A DNA stretch of 64,000 nucleotides, taken from positions 496,001 to 560,000 of the forward strand of contig NZ_CP042909.1 of assembly GCF_012317585.1 (NCBI RefSeq), written 5' to 3'. A model generated the notes under the pieces. That model saw nothing but the letters and a program-made list of their open reading frames with translations, did no database searches and had not been told where the DNA came from. The translations under genes were made by a program, and so were the position numbers. The stretch is from Thermosulfurimonas marina. GTDB lineage: Bacteria; Desulfobacterota; Thermodesulfobacteria; Thermodesulfobacteriales; Thermodesulfobacteriaceae. This document shows positions 34,651-42,737 of the stretch, piece after piece (the stretch's first letter is position 1; every line of letters starts with the position of its first letter).

Positions 34651-35939
34651 TGCAGGAGATAGGAATCGGTCTTCTGGGGTTGGGGACCGTGGGAAGCGGC
34701 CTGGTGCGGCTTCTGGAGAAAAACGGCGAATTTTTGGCCCGAAAGACCGGAATTCGTCTGCGCCTTCGGCGCATCCTGGTGCGGGACCCGGAAAAACCCC
34801 GGGGGGTCTCTGTGTCCCGAAAGCTCCTCACCACGGACTTTGAAGAAATCCTTTCCGACCCCGGGATCCAGATCGTGTGCGAACTTATGGGAGGCCTGGA
34901 GCCAGCCCGCACTTATATCCTGCGCGCGCTTAAGGCCGGAAAATATGTGGTCACCGCCAACAAGGCCGTGCTTTCCACTTACGGACCGGAGGTCTTCGCC
35001 GCGGCCGAGGCCCGGGGGGTGGGGCTCTTTTTTGAGGCCGCGGTGGGCGGCGGGGTGCCCATCGTGAAGGCCCTGCGGGAGAGCCTTTCGGCCAACCGCA
35101 TCCGGCGCCTTACGGCCATCGTAAACGGCACCTGTAACTACATCCTGACCCGGATGACCGAAGAGGGTCTGCCCTTTTCCGAGGCCCTGCGCGAGGCCCA
35201 GGCCCGGGGCTTTGCCGAGGCCGACCCCCAGCTGGACGTCTCCGGGGCGGACTCCGCCCACAAGCTGGCCATCCTGGCCACCCTGGCCTATGGAGGTTTC
35301 CTCCCTGCGGAAAAGGTCTACACCGAGGGCATTGAAACCCTGGAGCCTCTTGACATTCAGTTTGCCCGAGAGTTGGGCTTGGTGCCCAAACTCTTGGCCA
35401 TCGGAAGAGAAGAGGACGGTCGGGTAGAGGTACGGGTGCATCCCACCCTGGTGCCGGAGACCCATGTGCTGGCCTCGGTTCGGGAGGCTTACAATGGTTT
35501 TCTTCTGGAAGGAGATTTTGTGGGGTCGGTCCTCCTTTACGGCCTGGGGGCCGGGGGGGAGCCTACGGCCAGTGCGGTGGCGGCCGATCTGCTGGATGCG
35601 GCCCGATTTCTCCAGGCGGGGGCCCGGCCGGGGCCCATCCTCTTCCGGGACCGACCGCTCGAGATCAAACCCCTGGCCGAAGTAGAAAGCCGCTACTATT
35701 TTCGCTTTTCGGCTGTGGATCGCCCGGGAGTGCTTTCCAAGATCTCCGGGATCCTGGGGGCCTACGAAATCAGCATCGCCTCGGTGATCCAGAAGGGTCG
35801 GGAAGAGGGGGGGCCGGTGCCCATCGTCATGCTCACCCACGAGGCCCGGGAAGCCTCCGTAAGGCAGGCCCTTTCGGAGATCGACCGGCTGGAGGTGGTC
35901 ACCGCCCCCACCCGGGTATTGCGTATCCTCGAAGACTAG
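34650..35939 (+). CDS. hom: Homoserine dehydrogenase
   Basis: The 429-residue enzyme reduces aspartate semialdehyde to homoserine for threonine and methionine synthesis. The NAD(P) motif is GLLGLGTVGSGLVRLL; VVTANKAVLSTYGPEV near residue 103 and EAAVGGGVPIVKALRESL near 130 follow. AIVNGTCNYILTRMTEEGLPF and EADPQLDVSGADSAHKLAILA are the catalytic-domain signatures. A C-terminal ACT domain (about 345-425, starting YYFRFSAVDRPGVLSKISGIL) points to feedback control by threonine. The partner thrC is 18 kb away. Confidence 0.95.
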   Translation: MQEIGIGLLGLGTVGSGLVRLLEKNGEFLARKTGIRLRLRRILVRDPEKPRGVSVSRKLLTTDFEEILSDPGIQIVCELMGGLEPARTYILRALKAGKYVVTANKAVLSTYGPEVFAAAEARGVGLFFEAAVGGGVPIVKALRESLSANRIRRLTAIVNGTCNYILTRMTEEGLPFSEALREAQARGFAEADPQLDVSGADSAHKLAILATLAYGGFLPAEKVYTEGIETLEPLDIQFARELGLVPKLLAIGREEDGRVEVRVHPTLVPETHVLASVREAYNGFLLEGDFVGSVLLYGLGAGGEPTASAVAADLLDAARFLQAGARPGPILFRDRPLEIKPLAEVESRYYFRFSAVDRPGVLSKISGILGAYEISIASVIQKGREEGGPVPIVMLTHEAREASVRQALSEIDRLEVVTAPTRVLRILED

Positions 35940-35953
35940 GGCATGATAAGTTT

Positions 35954-36415
35954 ATGAAGGTCTTGCAGGGACGCTGGGCGGTAGTGCGGGGAGAGGAGCC
36001 CTTGGAGACAGACCCTCTGGGGGCCTGTGTGGCCCTGGTGCTCCTTGATCAAGAGAGGGGGGTGGCCGGACTTCTCCATTATATGCTTCCCGAAAAAGGA
36101 GACCTGGAAACCCCCTCCGGGGCCCCGGGTTTTTTCGCCAGCGAAGGGATCCCGGCCCTGATCAAGGAATTTCAGGCCCAGGGAGGGGACCCCTTTCGGG
36201 CCCGGGTGGTCGTGGTGGGGGCAGGCCGTTTCAAGAAGGCCCCCAAGGCCTTGGATCTGGGCTCCCGGAACGCCGCCGCGGCCCGCTTTTACCTCAAACG
36301 TCTGGGCTTAGAGCCCCAAATAGAAAGAGTGGGAGGGATTGAGCCCCGAAGGGTCCGGGTCTCGCTTAAGGAAGGCCTCGTAGTCTACACCTTTGATCAG
36401 CCGGAGGTCCTGTGA
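35954..36415 (+). CDS. cheD: CheD-like chemoreceptor glutamine deamidase
   Basis: The 153-residue protein has the CheD active-site layout: TDPLGACVALVLLDQ near residue 22, where the cysteine is the nucleophile and the threonine lies six residues before it, and LLHYMLPEKGD near residue 42 with the histidine. ARVVVVGAGRF and IGEKNA-type text (here LGSRNAAAARFYL) follow as in CheD. CheD deamidates receptor glutamines and may couple to CheC. No che kinase genes are adjacent; one chemoreceptor is encoded 19 kb away. The gene ends overlapping the HDOD gene by four bases. Confidence 0.88.
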   Translation: MKVLQGRWAVVRGEEPLETDPLGACVALVLLDQERGVAGLLHYMLPEKGDLETPSGAPGFFASEGIPALIKEFQAQGGDPFRARVVVVGAGRFKKAPKALDLGSRNAAAARFYLKRLGLEPQIERVGGIEPRRVRVSLKEGLVVYTFDQPEVL

Positions 36416-37278
36416 ACCAAGGTTCAGGTCTCGCCGCGGTCCTAGACCAGATATTCGAAAAATTAGACCGGATCCCCAATTTTCCGGAAACGGCCCAGAG
36501 GGCCCTCCGGCTCCTCCAGAACGAGGAGATAGACTTCCGGGAGCTCGAACGCATCGTGCGACACGATGCGGCCATCACGGCCAACTTTCTCAAGCTGGTC
36601 AACTCCGCGGCCTTCGGCCTTCCGCGCAAGGTAAACACCCTGCTTCAGGCCTTCTCCCTCCTGGGGATCAACCAGATCAAGTTCGTCCTCATTGCCTCCT
36701 GTCTAGGCCAATACCTCAAGGAACCCATCAAGGGCTATAACCTTACCCCGGAAGAGATCTGGACCCATTCCCTGGCCTGCGGGCTTATGTCCGAGGCCCT
36801 GGCTCGGAGGGCCGGGCTCCATCGGCCGGAAAACCTCTTTACCGCGGCCTTGCTCCACGACATCGGAAAAATCGTGATCCATCTCTATGTGGAAGGCGAG
36901 CTGGAAAATTTACAGCAGGTCCTGCGGGAAAACCCGGAGCTCACTTTTATGCAGGCGGAATGGATGGTCCTGGGGGCGGACCATGGGATCGTAGGGGCGG
37001 AACTTCTACGCCGCTGGGAATTCCCCAAGGAGGTCTATTTCGCCGTAAGGGCCCATCACGACGAAAGTCTCATGCTAGAGAGTCGCCTCGCCGCCCTTAC
37101 CGCCCTCTCTAATGCCCTGGTCAACCTCATGGGCCTGGGCACCGGAGTGGACGTCTTTGCCTATCATCTGCCGGAAGAGTTGCTCAAGGCCGCGGGGGTC
37201 TCGGAAAAGGACCTCTATCCCGCCATTGTGGAGACCTTCGAGAAAACGGAAGCCCTCAAGGCCAGTCTCTTTTCATGA
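36412..37278 (+). CDS. HDOD-domain signalling protein
   Basis: The 288-residue protein is mostly one HDOD domain: IPNFPETAQRALRLLQNEEI, LERIVRHDAAITANFLKLVNSAAFGLPRKV (in parts) and FSLLGINQIKFVLIASC. It then has LFTAALLHDIGKIVIHLY near residue 145, where HD is kept, and later ADHGIVGAELLRRWEFP. HDOD proteins act in signal transduction and are often metal-free. It starts with GTG inside the cheD stop region and is coupled to the channel gene by ATGA. Confidence 0.92.
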   Translation: MNQGSGLAAVLDQIFEKLDRIPNFPETAQRALRLLQNEEIDFRELERIVRHDAAITANFLKLVNSAAFGLPRKVNTLLQAFSLLGINQIKFVLIASCLGQYLKEPIKGYNLTPEEIWTHSLACGLMSEALARRAGLHRPENLFTAALLHDIGKIVIHLYVEGELENLQQVLRENPELTFMQAEWMVLGADHGIVGAELLRRWEFPKEVYFAVRAHHDESLMLESRLAALTALSNALVNLMGLGTGVDVFAYHLPEELLKAAGVSEKDLYPAIVETFEKTEALKASLFS

Positions 37279-38507
37279 ACCGGGTGTCCCTCCCCGAGGA
37301 GCTGGTCCTTTTAGGAAAGGTCCTTCTCCTTCTGGGCCTTTCCTGGTTTTCCTTTTGGATCACCCGCAGGCTTCTGGTGCGTTTTATTCACCGGATCGCC
37401 GAACGTTCCCGGACGGATCTGGACGACCTTCTGGTGAAACACGGGGTCTTTTCGGCCCTGGCCTATCTGGTGCCCCTGGCCATAGTTTATTATGGGGCGG
37501 CCCTCCTTCCCCCGGCCCGGAGTTTCCTCTCCCGGGCGGTGGAGGTGGCCCTGGCCCCGGTGGCGGCCCTGATTATAACCCGAGGCCTTTCCGTACTCCT
37601 TGAACTTTATAATCGTCTCCCCTTCGCCCGCCGACACCCCATCCGAGGCTATATTCAGATCGTAAAATTTCTGATCTGGCTTTCGGCGGGGATCGTGGCC
37701 GTCTGCACCCTCCTGGATCGCTCCCCCTGGGGACTCCTTTCCGGACTCGGGGCCCTAAGCGCCATCCTCATCCTGGTCTTCCGCAACACCATCCTCTCCT
37801 TCGTGGCCAGTATCCAGATCATCGGCCAGGACCTTATCCGCATCGGAGACTGGATCGAGGCCCCCCAGTTCGGGGCCGACGGCGAGGTCATAGAGATGAC
37901 CCTCTACAACGTCCTGGTCCAGAACTGGGACAAGACTATTGTCTCCATCCCCACCTACCGCTTAATGGAGGAATCCTTCAAGAACTGGCGCGGCATGGAA
38001 AGGGCCGGGGGCCGCCGTATCAAGCGCCACCTCCTGGTGGATCAGTCCTCGGTGAAATTTCTGGAGGGCGAGCTCCTGGAACGCCTGAGGCGGGTCCACC
38101 TTCTGAAAGATTATCTGGAAAATAAACTCCGGGAGATCGAGGAGTGGAACCGCAGGATGGGGATCGACACCGCGGCCTCACCACTCAACGGCCGCAGGCT
38201 CACCAACCTGGGGACCTTCCGGGTCTATATCGAAGAATACCTCAAGGCCCATCCCCTGATCCGCAAGGATATGACCCTGATGGTGCGACACCTCCAGCCC
38301 ACCTCTGAGGGACTCCCGCTCGAGATCTACTGTTTTGTGGCGGACACCCGCTGGGTGCCCTATGAAAGGGTCCAGGCGGATATCTTTGACCACATCCTGG
38401 CCGCGGCCCCGGAGTTCGAACTCCGAGTCTTCCAGAAACCCACGGGCTTCGACCTCAAGGAGGCCCTCTCCGGAAAGTGTTCTACGAAAAGGTCTTCCGC
38501 GAACTGA
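37275..38507 (+). CDS. YbdG-like mechanosensitive ion channel (MscS family)
   Basis: The 410-residue inner-membrane channel has about five hydrophobic segments in its first 190 residues, the pore-lining helix region (LSGLGALSAILILVFRNTIL), the MscS beta-domain DLIRIGDWIEAPQFGADGEVI, VQNWDKTIVSIPTYRLMEESFKNWRGM (in parts) and GGRRIKRHLLVD. The last motifs and the total length match E. coli YbdG (MscM-type, about 415 residues) better than MscS itself. It should open under membrane tension during osmotic downshift. Its final 31 bases overlap the next gene. Confidence 0.9.
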   Translation: MNRVSLPEELVLLGKVLLLLGLSWFSFWITRRLLVRFIHRIAERSRTDLDDLLVKHGVFSALAYLVPLAIVYYGAALLPPARSFLSRAVEVALAPVAALIITRGLSVLLELYNRLPFARRHPIRGYIQIVKFLIWLSAGIVAVCTLLDRSPWGLLSGLGALSAILILVFRNTILSFVASIQIIGQDLIRIGDWIEAPQFGADGEVIEMTLYNVLVQNWDKTIVSIPTYRLMEESFKNWRGMERAGGRRIKRHLLVDQSSVKFLEGELLERLRRVHLLKDYLENKLREIEEWNRRMGIDTAASPLNGRRLTNLGTFRVYIEEYLKAHPLIRKDMTLMVRHLQPTSEGLPLEIYCFVADTRWVPYERVQADIFDHILAAAPEFELRVFQKPTGFDLKEALSGKCSTKRSSAN

Positions 38508-38959
38508 ACGCCCGCGGCGTCCGCTACGTGGTGGTGGGCGGCGTAGCCCTGGTCCTCCACGGGATAATCCGTTTAACTGCGGACCTAGACCTCATCGTAG
38601 ATCTCTCCCCAGAAAATCTCCGCCTTTTCTTGGAAACTTTAAAAAGTTTAGGTTTTCGTCCGCGCCTCCCTATAACCTTGGAGGAGATCCTTGATCCCGA
38701 AAAGCGAAGCCTCTGGCGAAGAGAAAAAAATCTGGTCATGATAAGTTTTTACCATCCACAAAATCTGCTCTATCAGGTAGACTTCTTTGCGGAGGAGCCT
38801 CTACCCTTTACCGAAATCGCCCAAAAAATAATATGGAAAGAGGCTCGCGATATAAAAATCCCCGTGGCCTCTAAAGAATTGCTTAAGAAGCTGAAAACCC
38901 TCTCCGGAAGACCTCAGGACCTGAAAGACTTGGAGGCCTTGGAGGATCTCGATGAGTAA
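38477..38959 (+). CDS. AbiEii/DUF6036-type nucleotidyltransferase
   Basis: The 160-residue protein has the minimal nucleotidyltransferase signature YVVVGGVALVLHG followed by RLTADLDLIVD, where GG and the DxD acids form the active site. QVDFFAEEPLP and VASKELLKKLKTLSGRPQDLKDLEAL complete the fold. The family includes AbiEii toxins and orphan NTases. From about 38560 the DNA is clearly richer in A and T, and in AAA/ATA codons, than its neighbours, which suggests recent acquisition. It starts with GTG inside the channel gene and overlaps a small gene by eight bases, as in toxin-antitoxin pairs. Confidence 0.85.
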   Translation: MFYEKVFRELNARGVRYVVVGGVALVLHGIIRLTADLDLIVDLSPENLRLFLETLKSLGFRPRLPITLEEILDPEKRSLWRREKNLVMISFYHPQNLLYQVDFFAEEPLPFTEIAQKIIWKEARDIKIPVASKELLKKLKTLSGRPQDLKDLEALEDLDE

Positions 38960-39170
38960 AGAGCCCTTCACCTTCAAGCCCGATCCGGAGACCCTCCGGC
39001 GGTTTCGGGAGGCTTCCCCGGCCGAAAGGCTGGAATGGCTAGAGGAGGCCTGGCGCTTCATCCTCAAGACCGTTCCCCGGGAAAAACTGGAGCGCTGGCT
39101 GTCGCTCAGAAGAGGCTCTGCTGGCGCAGGTTCTCTGCCGGCTCCTCACCGGAGTCCTCGCCAAAGATAG
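38952..39170 (+). CDS. Small helical partner protein of the nucleotidyltransferase
   Basis: This 72-residue protein reads KPDPETLRRFREASPAERLE, then a tryptophan-rich helix WLEEAWRFILKTVP and REKLERWLSLRRG. Small proteins with a WLEEAxRF pattern next to this kind of nucleotidyltransferase are familiar from other genomes, where they are annotated as hypothetical. I infer a paired system, possibly toxin and antitoxin. The last 15 residues are low in structure and read antisense to the endonuclease Q C-terminus, a 65-base overlap. Confidence 0.65.
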   Translation: MSKEPFTFKPDPETLRRFREASPAERLEWLEEAWRFILKTVPREKLERWLSLRRGSAGAGSLPAPHRSPRQR

Positions 39171-40398
39171 AGACCACCCCGTAGACCCCGTCATAGCCCG
39201 GACGCACATAGAGCCGCCCCTCTCGCACCCGGCGAATCCCCTCAAGGATCCTCTCCGGCACAAATTCCTCCAGTTCGGCCAGCGGTCTTTCCAGAAGAAG
39301 GGCAAACTCGCTTCCCCCAAGGCCTACCAGCTGGCGATAGGTCTTTTTCACCCGCTTACTCTGCACCCCCACTCCCAGGGCCTCGGCAATGATCTCCTCC
39401 AGAGGCACCAGATGCACGGAAAGGGGTTTTCCCGGCGGGCGGAAACCCTCCGGGCGGTCGGCCAGCTCCTCCACCCGGTGCATGACCCCTACGGTGAGCT
39501 CCCCTCCGCAGACCGGACACTTCCCTCCATGGGCCCGGGTCTCCGCCGGAGAGAAGAGGACCCCGCAGGCCCGGTGACCGTCGAAGTGGTATTTCCCCTC
39601 CTCCGGATAAAACTCCACGGTAAAGGCCAAATTCCCGCTCTTGAGGGCCCGGAGAATCTCCGGATAGCTCATGGGATACCAGAAGGCGTTGGCCTCCCGA
39701 CCCAATTTGGCCGGAGAATGAGCGTCGGAATTGGAAACCAGGGTGAAACGATCCAGGGCCGAGATCCGCCAGTTCATCTCCGGGTCCGAGGAAAGGCCGG
39801 TCTCTAAGGCCCAGATGTGCTCACTTTCCTCCTCGAAACACTCCTCCACAGAATCAAAGCCTGAAAAGGACCCAAAAAGGGAATACCAGGGGGTCCAGGC
39901 GTGGGCCGGGATCACGGCAATCTCCGGGGAGATCCCCCGCAGGAGGCGGACCACCTCCCGGGCCGGGGTCCCCAGGGTGGGCCGACCGTCGGCGGAAAGA
40001 TCCCCCAGCCGGGAAAGGGCCAGGTTAATCTCCCGCACCACCTCCAAAGAGGGGGCCAGAAGCAGAAGATGCAGGCGCCGATTCCCCTTTCCCCTCCAGG
40101 AAAAGATCAGGGAAATTTCGGCCGAAAGGATAAAACGGGGACCCTCCGGGTCTTCCCGAAAGACATAGAGCCCCTCTTCGGGGGCGGCCTCAAGATATTC
40201 CCCAAGCTCGCGAAAGTATTCCGGGTGGGTAAAATCCCCGGTGCCCACCAGGCCCAGGCCCTTTTCTCGGGCCACGCGGGAGAGCACCGGCACGGTCATC
40301 TCTCGGCTGGTGGCCCGGCTGAAGCGGCTGTGGACATGGAGATCCGCGAGATAGAACTTTCCGAACCACTCCTCCGGCGGCCATTCATTCGCCTTCAC
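39106..40398 (-). CDS. Endonuclease Q (PHP-domain DNA repair nuclease)
   Basis: The 430-residue protein has the PHP domain start ADLHVHSRFSRATSREM, with the HxH metal ligands, GTGDFTHPEYFREL near residue 51, IPAHAWTPWYSLFGSF near 163 and LVSNSDAHSPAKLGREANAF near 217. A zinc finger follows (CPVCGG plus earlier Cys), then LGGSEFALLLERPLAEL. This is the EndoQ layout, which cuts 5' of deaminated bases in archaea and some bacteria. The protein ends with RQQSLF, which fits a sliding-clamp binding peptide. It starts with GTG after AAAGGGGG. Confidence 0.9.
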   Translation of the reverse strand: MKANEWPPEEWFGKFYLADLHVHSRFSRATSREMTVPVLSRVAREKGLGLVGTGDFTHPEYFRELGEYLEAAPEEGLYVFREDPEGPRFILSAEISLIFSWRGKGNRRLHLLLLAPSLEVVREINLALSRLGDLSADGRPTLGTPAREVVRLLRGISPEIAVIPAHAWTPWYSLFGSFSGFDSVEECFEEESEHIWALETGLSSDPEMNWRISALDRFTLVSNSDAHSPAKLGREANAFWYPMSYPEILRALKSGNLAFTVEFYPEEGKYHFDGHRACGVLFSPAETRAHGGKCPVCGGELTVGVMHRVEELADRPEGFRPPGKPLSVHLVPLEEIIAEALGVGVQSKRVKKTYRQLVGLGGSEFALLLERPLAELEEFVPERILEGIRRVREGRLYVRPGYDGVYGVVSIFGEDSGEEPAENLRQQSLF

Positions 40399-40399
40399 G

Positions 40400-40428
40400 T
40401 TGACGCCCCCTTTGGCCCGAGGTTAAAT
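40400..40428 (+). promoter_or_regulatory. Promoter of the mqn cluster
   Basis: TTGACG at 40400-40405, 17 bases, TTAAAT at 40423-40428. The -35 matches five of six and the -10 four of six consensus bases. It lies right after the divergent endonuclease Q start and about 40 bases before mqnC. Confidence 0.5.
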
Positions 40429-40438
40429 GCTATCTAAC

Positions 40439-40455
40439 CGGAGGTCTTTCCTCCG
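40439..40455 (+). promoter_or_regulatory. Hairpin in the mqnC leader
   Basis: A perfect 6-bp stem, CGGAGG at 40439-40444 and CCTCCG at 40450-40455, with a 5-base loop, lies between the promoter and the mqnC ribosome site (AAGGGA). GGAGG inside the stem resembles a ribosome site. The hairpin could stabilise the message or tune initiation. Confidence 0.4.
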
Positions 40456-40470
40456 TGCAAGGGATTTCCC

Positions 40471-41523
40471 ATGGATCAGGTGGTGGAAAAAATTTTAGCC
40501 GGTGAGCGCCTGGGCCGGGAGGAGGCCCTGGGCCTCTTTGAGAGAGATCTCTTTGAACTCGGGGAACTGGCCCGGGAGGTGCGCCGGAGGCTACACCCCG
40601 AACCCCTGGTGACCTACATTGTGGACCGCAACATCAACTACACCAACATCTGTGTCTCGGGATGCAAGTTCTGCGCCTACTATCGCCCTCCGGGAGACCC
40701 TCAGGGCTACGTCCTTTCCTTTGAGGAATTGGCCCGCAAGGTGGAAGAGACCCTGGCCCTGGGGGGCTACCAGATCCTCCTTCAGGGTGGCCTCCATCCG
40801 GACCTTCCCCTTTCCTTTTACGAGGAAATGCTTTCTTTCCTTAAGGAGCGTTTCCCGGAGGTGCACGTGCACGCCTTCTCTCCTCCGGAGATCATCTTCT
40901 TTTCCCGGCGGGAGGGGCTTTCGGTGGAGGAGGTCCTCCGGAGGCTGATAGCCGCTGGGCTCGATTCCATCCCCGGAGGGGGGGCGGAAATCCTGGTGGA
41001 CCGGGTCAGACAGCGGATCTCCCCCCATAAATGCTCGGCGGAGGAATGGCTTTCGGTAATGCGCACCGCCCACCATCTGGGCCTTAAAACCACCGCCACC
41101 ATGATGTTCGGACATATCGAAACCTTGGAGGATCGGGTGGAACACCTCCTGCGCCTCCGGGAGCTTCAGGATGAAACCGGAGGCTTTACGGCCTTTATCC
41201 CCTGGCCTTTTCAGCCCGGAAATACCGCCCTTTCCGTTCCTAAGGCCACCCCGGTGGAATATCTGAAAACCCTGGCTATTTCCCGGATCGTGCTGGACAA
41301 TATCTCCAATCTCCAGGCCTCCTGGGTGACCCAGGGGCCCAAGGTGGCCCAGGTGGCCCTGGAATTCGGGGCCAACGATTTCGGAAGCACCATGATTGAG
41401 GAGAATGTGGTGGCCGCGGCCGGGGTCTCCCATCGTCTTTCCGAGGAGGAAATTCGGCGCCTTATCCGGGAGGCGGGCTATGAACCCCGCCGGCGGCGCA
41501 TGGATTACACCCTTTTGGAATAA
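40471..41523 (+). CDS. mqnC: Cyclic dehypoxanthine futalosine synthase MqnC
   Basis: The 350-residue radical SAM enzyme of the futalosine menaquinone pathway has YIVDRNINYTNICVSGCKFC, in which CxxxCxxC reads C-VSG-C-KF-C, then AYYRPPGDPQGYVLSFEE. ILLQGGLHPDLPLSFYEEML, SIPGGGAEILVDRVR, TTATMMFGHIETLEDRVEHL and FIPWPFQPGNT follow. DRNINYTN and GDPxGYVLS separate it from MqnE. It is coupled to the deaminase gene by TAATG. The pathway supplies menaquinone, which fits the cytochrome bd genes in this window. Confidence 0.93.
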   Translation: MDQVVEKILAGERLGREEALGLFERDLFELGELAREVRRRLHPEPLVTYIVDRNINYTNICVSGCKFCAYYRPPGDPQGYVLSFEELARKVEETLALGGYQILLQGGLHPDLPLSFYEEMLSFLKERFPEVHVHAFSPPEIIFFSRREGLSVEEVLRRLIAAGLDSIPGGGAEILVDRVRQRISPHKCSAEEWLSVMRTAHHLGLKTTATMMFGHIETLEDRVEHLLRLRELQDETGGFTAFIPWPFQPGNTALSVPKATPVEYLKTLAISRIVLDNISNLQASWVTQGPKVAQVALEFGANDFGSTMIEENVVAAAGVSHRLSEEEIRRLIREAGYEPRRRRMDYTLLE

Positions 41524-42737
41524 TGCAGGAATACCCTCTGGGTTCGAAACCGGTCTTGGTGCGGGCCCCTGTGGTCCTCCCCATGATCTCCCCACCCCTT
41601 ACCGACGGGGCGGTGCTGGTCAGCGGGGGACGGGTGCGGGAAGTGGGACCCTTCCGGGATCTTCGGCGCACCTTTCGGGGAAAGGTCTTGGACCTGGAAG
41701 GAGTGGCCCTTCTTCCGGCCCTGGTGAACGCCCACACTCATCTTGAGCTTTCGGTCTTCCGCTTCCGGCTTACCCCTTCGGGTTCCTTCGTAACCTGGGT
41801 GCGCAATCTCATCCGTCAGCGCACCGAGGTGGCCCTTTCCGAGGCCCGTCAGGCCGTAGAGGAGGCCCTGCGCGAACTCTGGAGGGAGGGCGTAGGCCTG
41901 GTGGCCGACGTAGGCAATACCGGGCTCACCCTGGGCCTTCTCCGGGAGTCCCCCTTCTATAGCGTCTATTTTCGCGAAATCATCGACTTTAAGGGCGGAA
42001 CCAATCTCCGGGATTTCGTGAAAGGCCCGGAGGGAGAGCGCATCACCTATTCCCTCTCCCCCCACGCCCCTTACACCGTCTCCCCGGTCCTCATCCAGGC
42101 CATAAAGAGTTGGACCCGGAGGGCGGGACGGCCCCTGAGCATCCATGTGGCTGAAAGCCCGGAGGAGTGTGCCTTTCTCAAGGAGGGGGAGGGGCCTTTG
42201 CGGGTGCTCCTTGAGGAGCGGGGGCAGATGCCCCCGGGCTTTCGGGCCCCAGGGCTCTCTCCGGTGGCCTATCTCGACCGGTTGGGGGTGCTTGACGAAA
42301 GGACCATCTGTGTGCACCTGGTCCAGGCCACCGCTAGCGACCTGGAGATCCTGGCCCAGAGAAGGTCCCGGCCCTGTCTCTGTCCCCGGAGCAACATCTT
42401 TTTGGGGGTGGGTCTTCCCCCGCTTCCGGCCATGCTTTCGGTGGGGCTTAAGCCCTGCCTGGGCACGGACAGCCTGGCCAGCAACGACCGACTCTCCATC
42501 CTGGCGGAGATGGAGGCCCTGAGGGCGGCCTATCCCGAGGTGGCGCCGGAAAAACTCTTCCTCATGGCCACCCTCTGGGGGGCCGAGGCCCTGGGACGCC
42601 CAGATCTGGGCTTTATCGGCCCCGGGGCCCGGGCCGAAATGATCGGCCTTTCCCTTACTCCAGGACGGGGCTCCCCTTGGGAGCGTCTGCTTGAGGGGCC
42701 CAAAAAGGTGGAGGTGCGTCTCTATGGCCCGCTTTAG
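41523..42737 (+). CDS. Amidohydrolase, probably aminodeoxyfutalosine deaminase
   Basis: The 404-residue amidohydrolase has LLPALVNAHTHLELSVF (metal site HxH) near residue 60, SLSPHAPYTVSPVLIQA near 180, LSIHVAESPEECAFLKEG near 205, and CLGTDSLASNDRLSILAEM near 315. The family includes adenosine and S-adenosylhomocysteine deaminases, but the place between mqnC and mqnA favours 6-amino-6-deoxyfutalosine deaminase (MqnX-like). It overlaps mqnA by 14 bases. Confidence 0.85.
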   Translation: MQEYPLGSKPVLVRAPVVLPMISPPLTDGAVLVSGGRVREVGPFRDLRRTFRGKVLDLEGVALLPALVNAHTHLELSVFRFRLTPSGSFVTWVRNLIRQRTEVALSEARQAVEEALRELWREGVGLVADVGNTGLTLGLLRESPFYSVYFREIIDFKGGTNLRDFVKGPEGERITYSLSPHAPYTVSPVLIQAIKSWTRRAGRPLSIHVAESPEECAFLKEGEGPLRVLLEERGQMPPGFRAPGLSPVAYLDRLGVLDERTICVHLVQATASDLEILAQRRSRPCLCPRSNIFLGVGLPPLPAMLSVGLKPCLGTDSLASNDRLSILAEMEALRAAYPEVAPEKLFLMATLWGAEALGRPDLGFIGPGARAEMIGLSLTPGRGSPWERLLEGPKKVEVRLYGPL

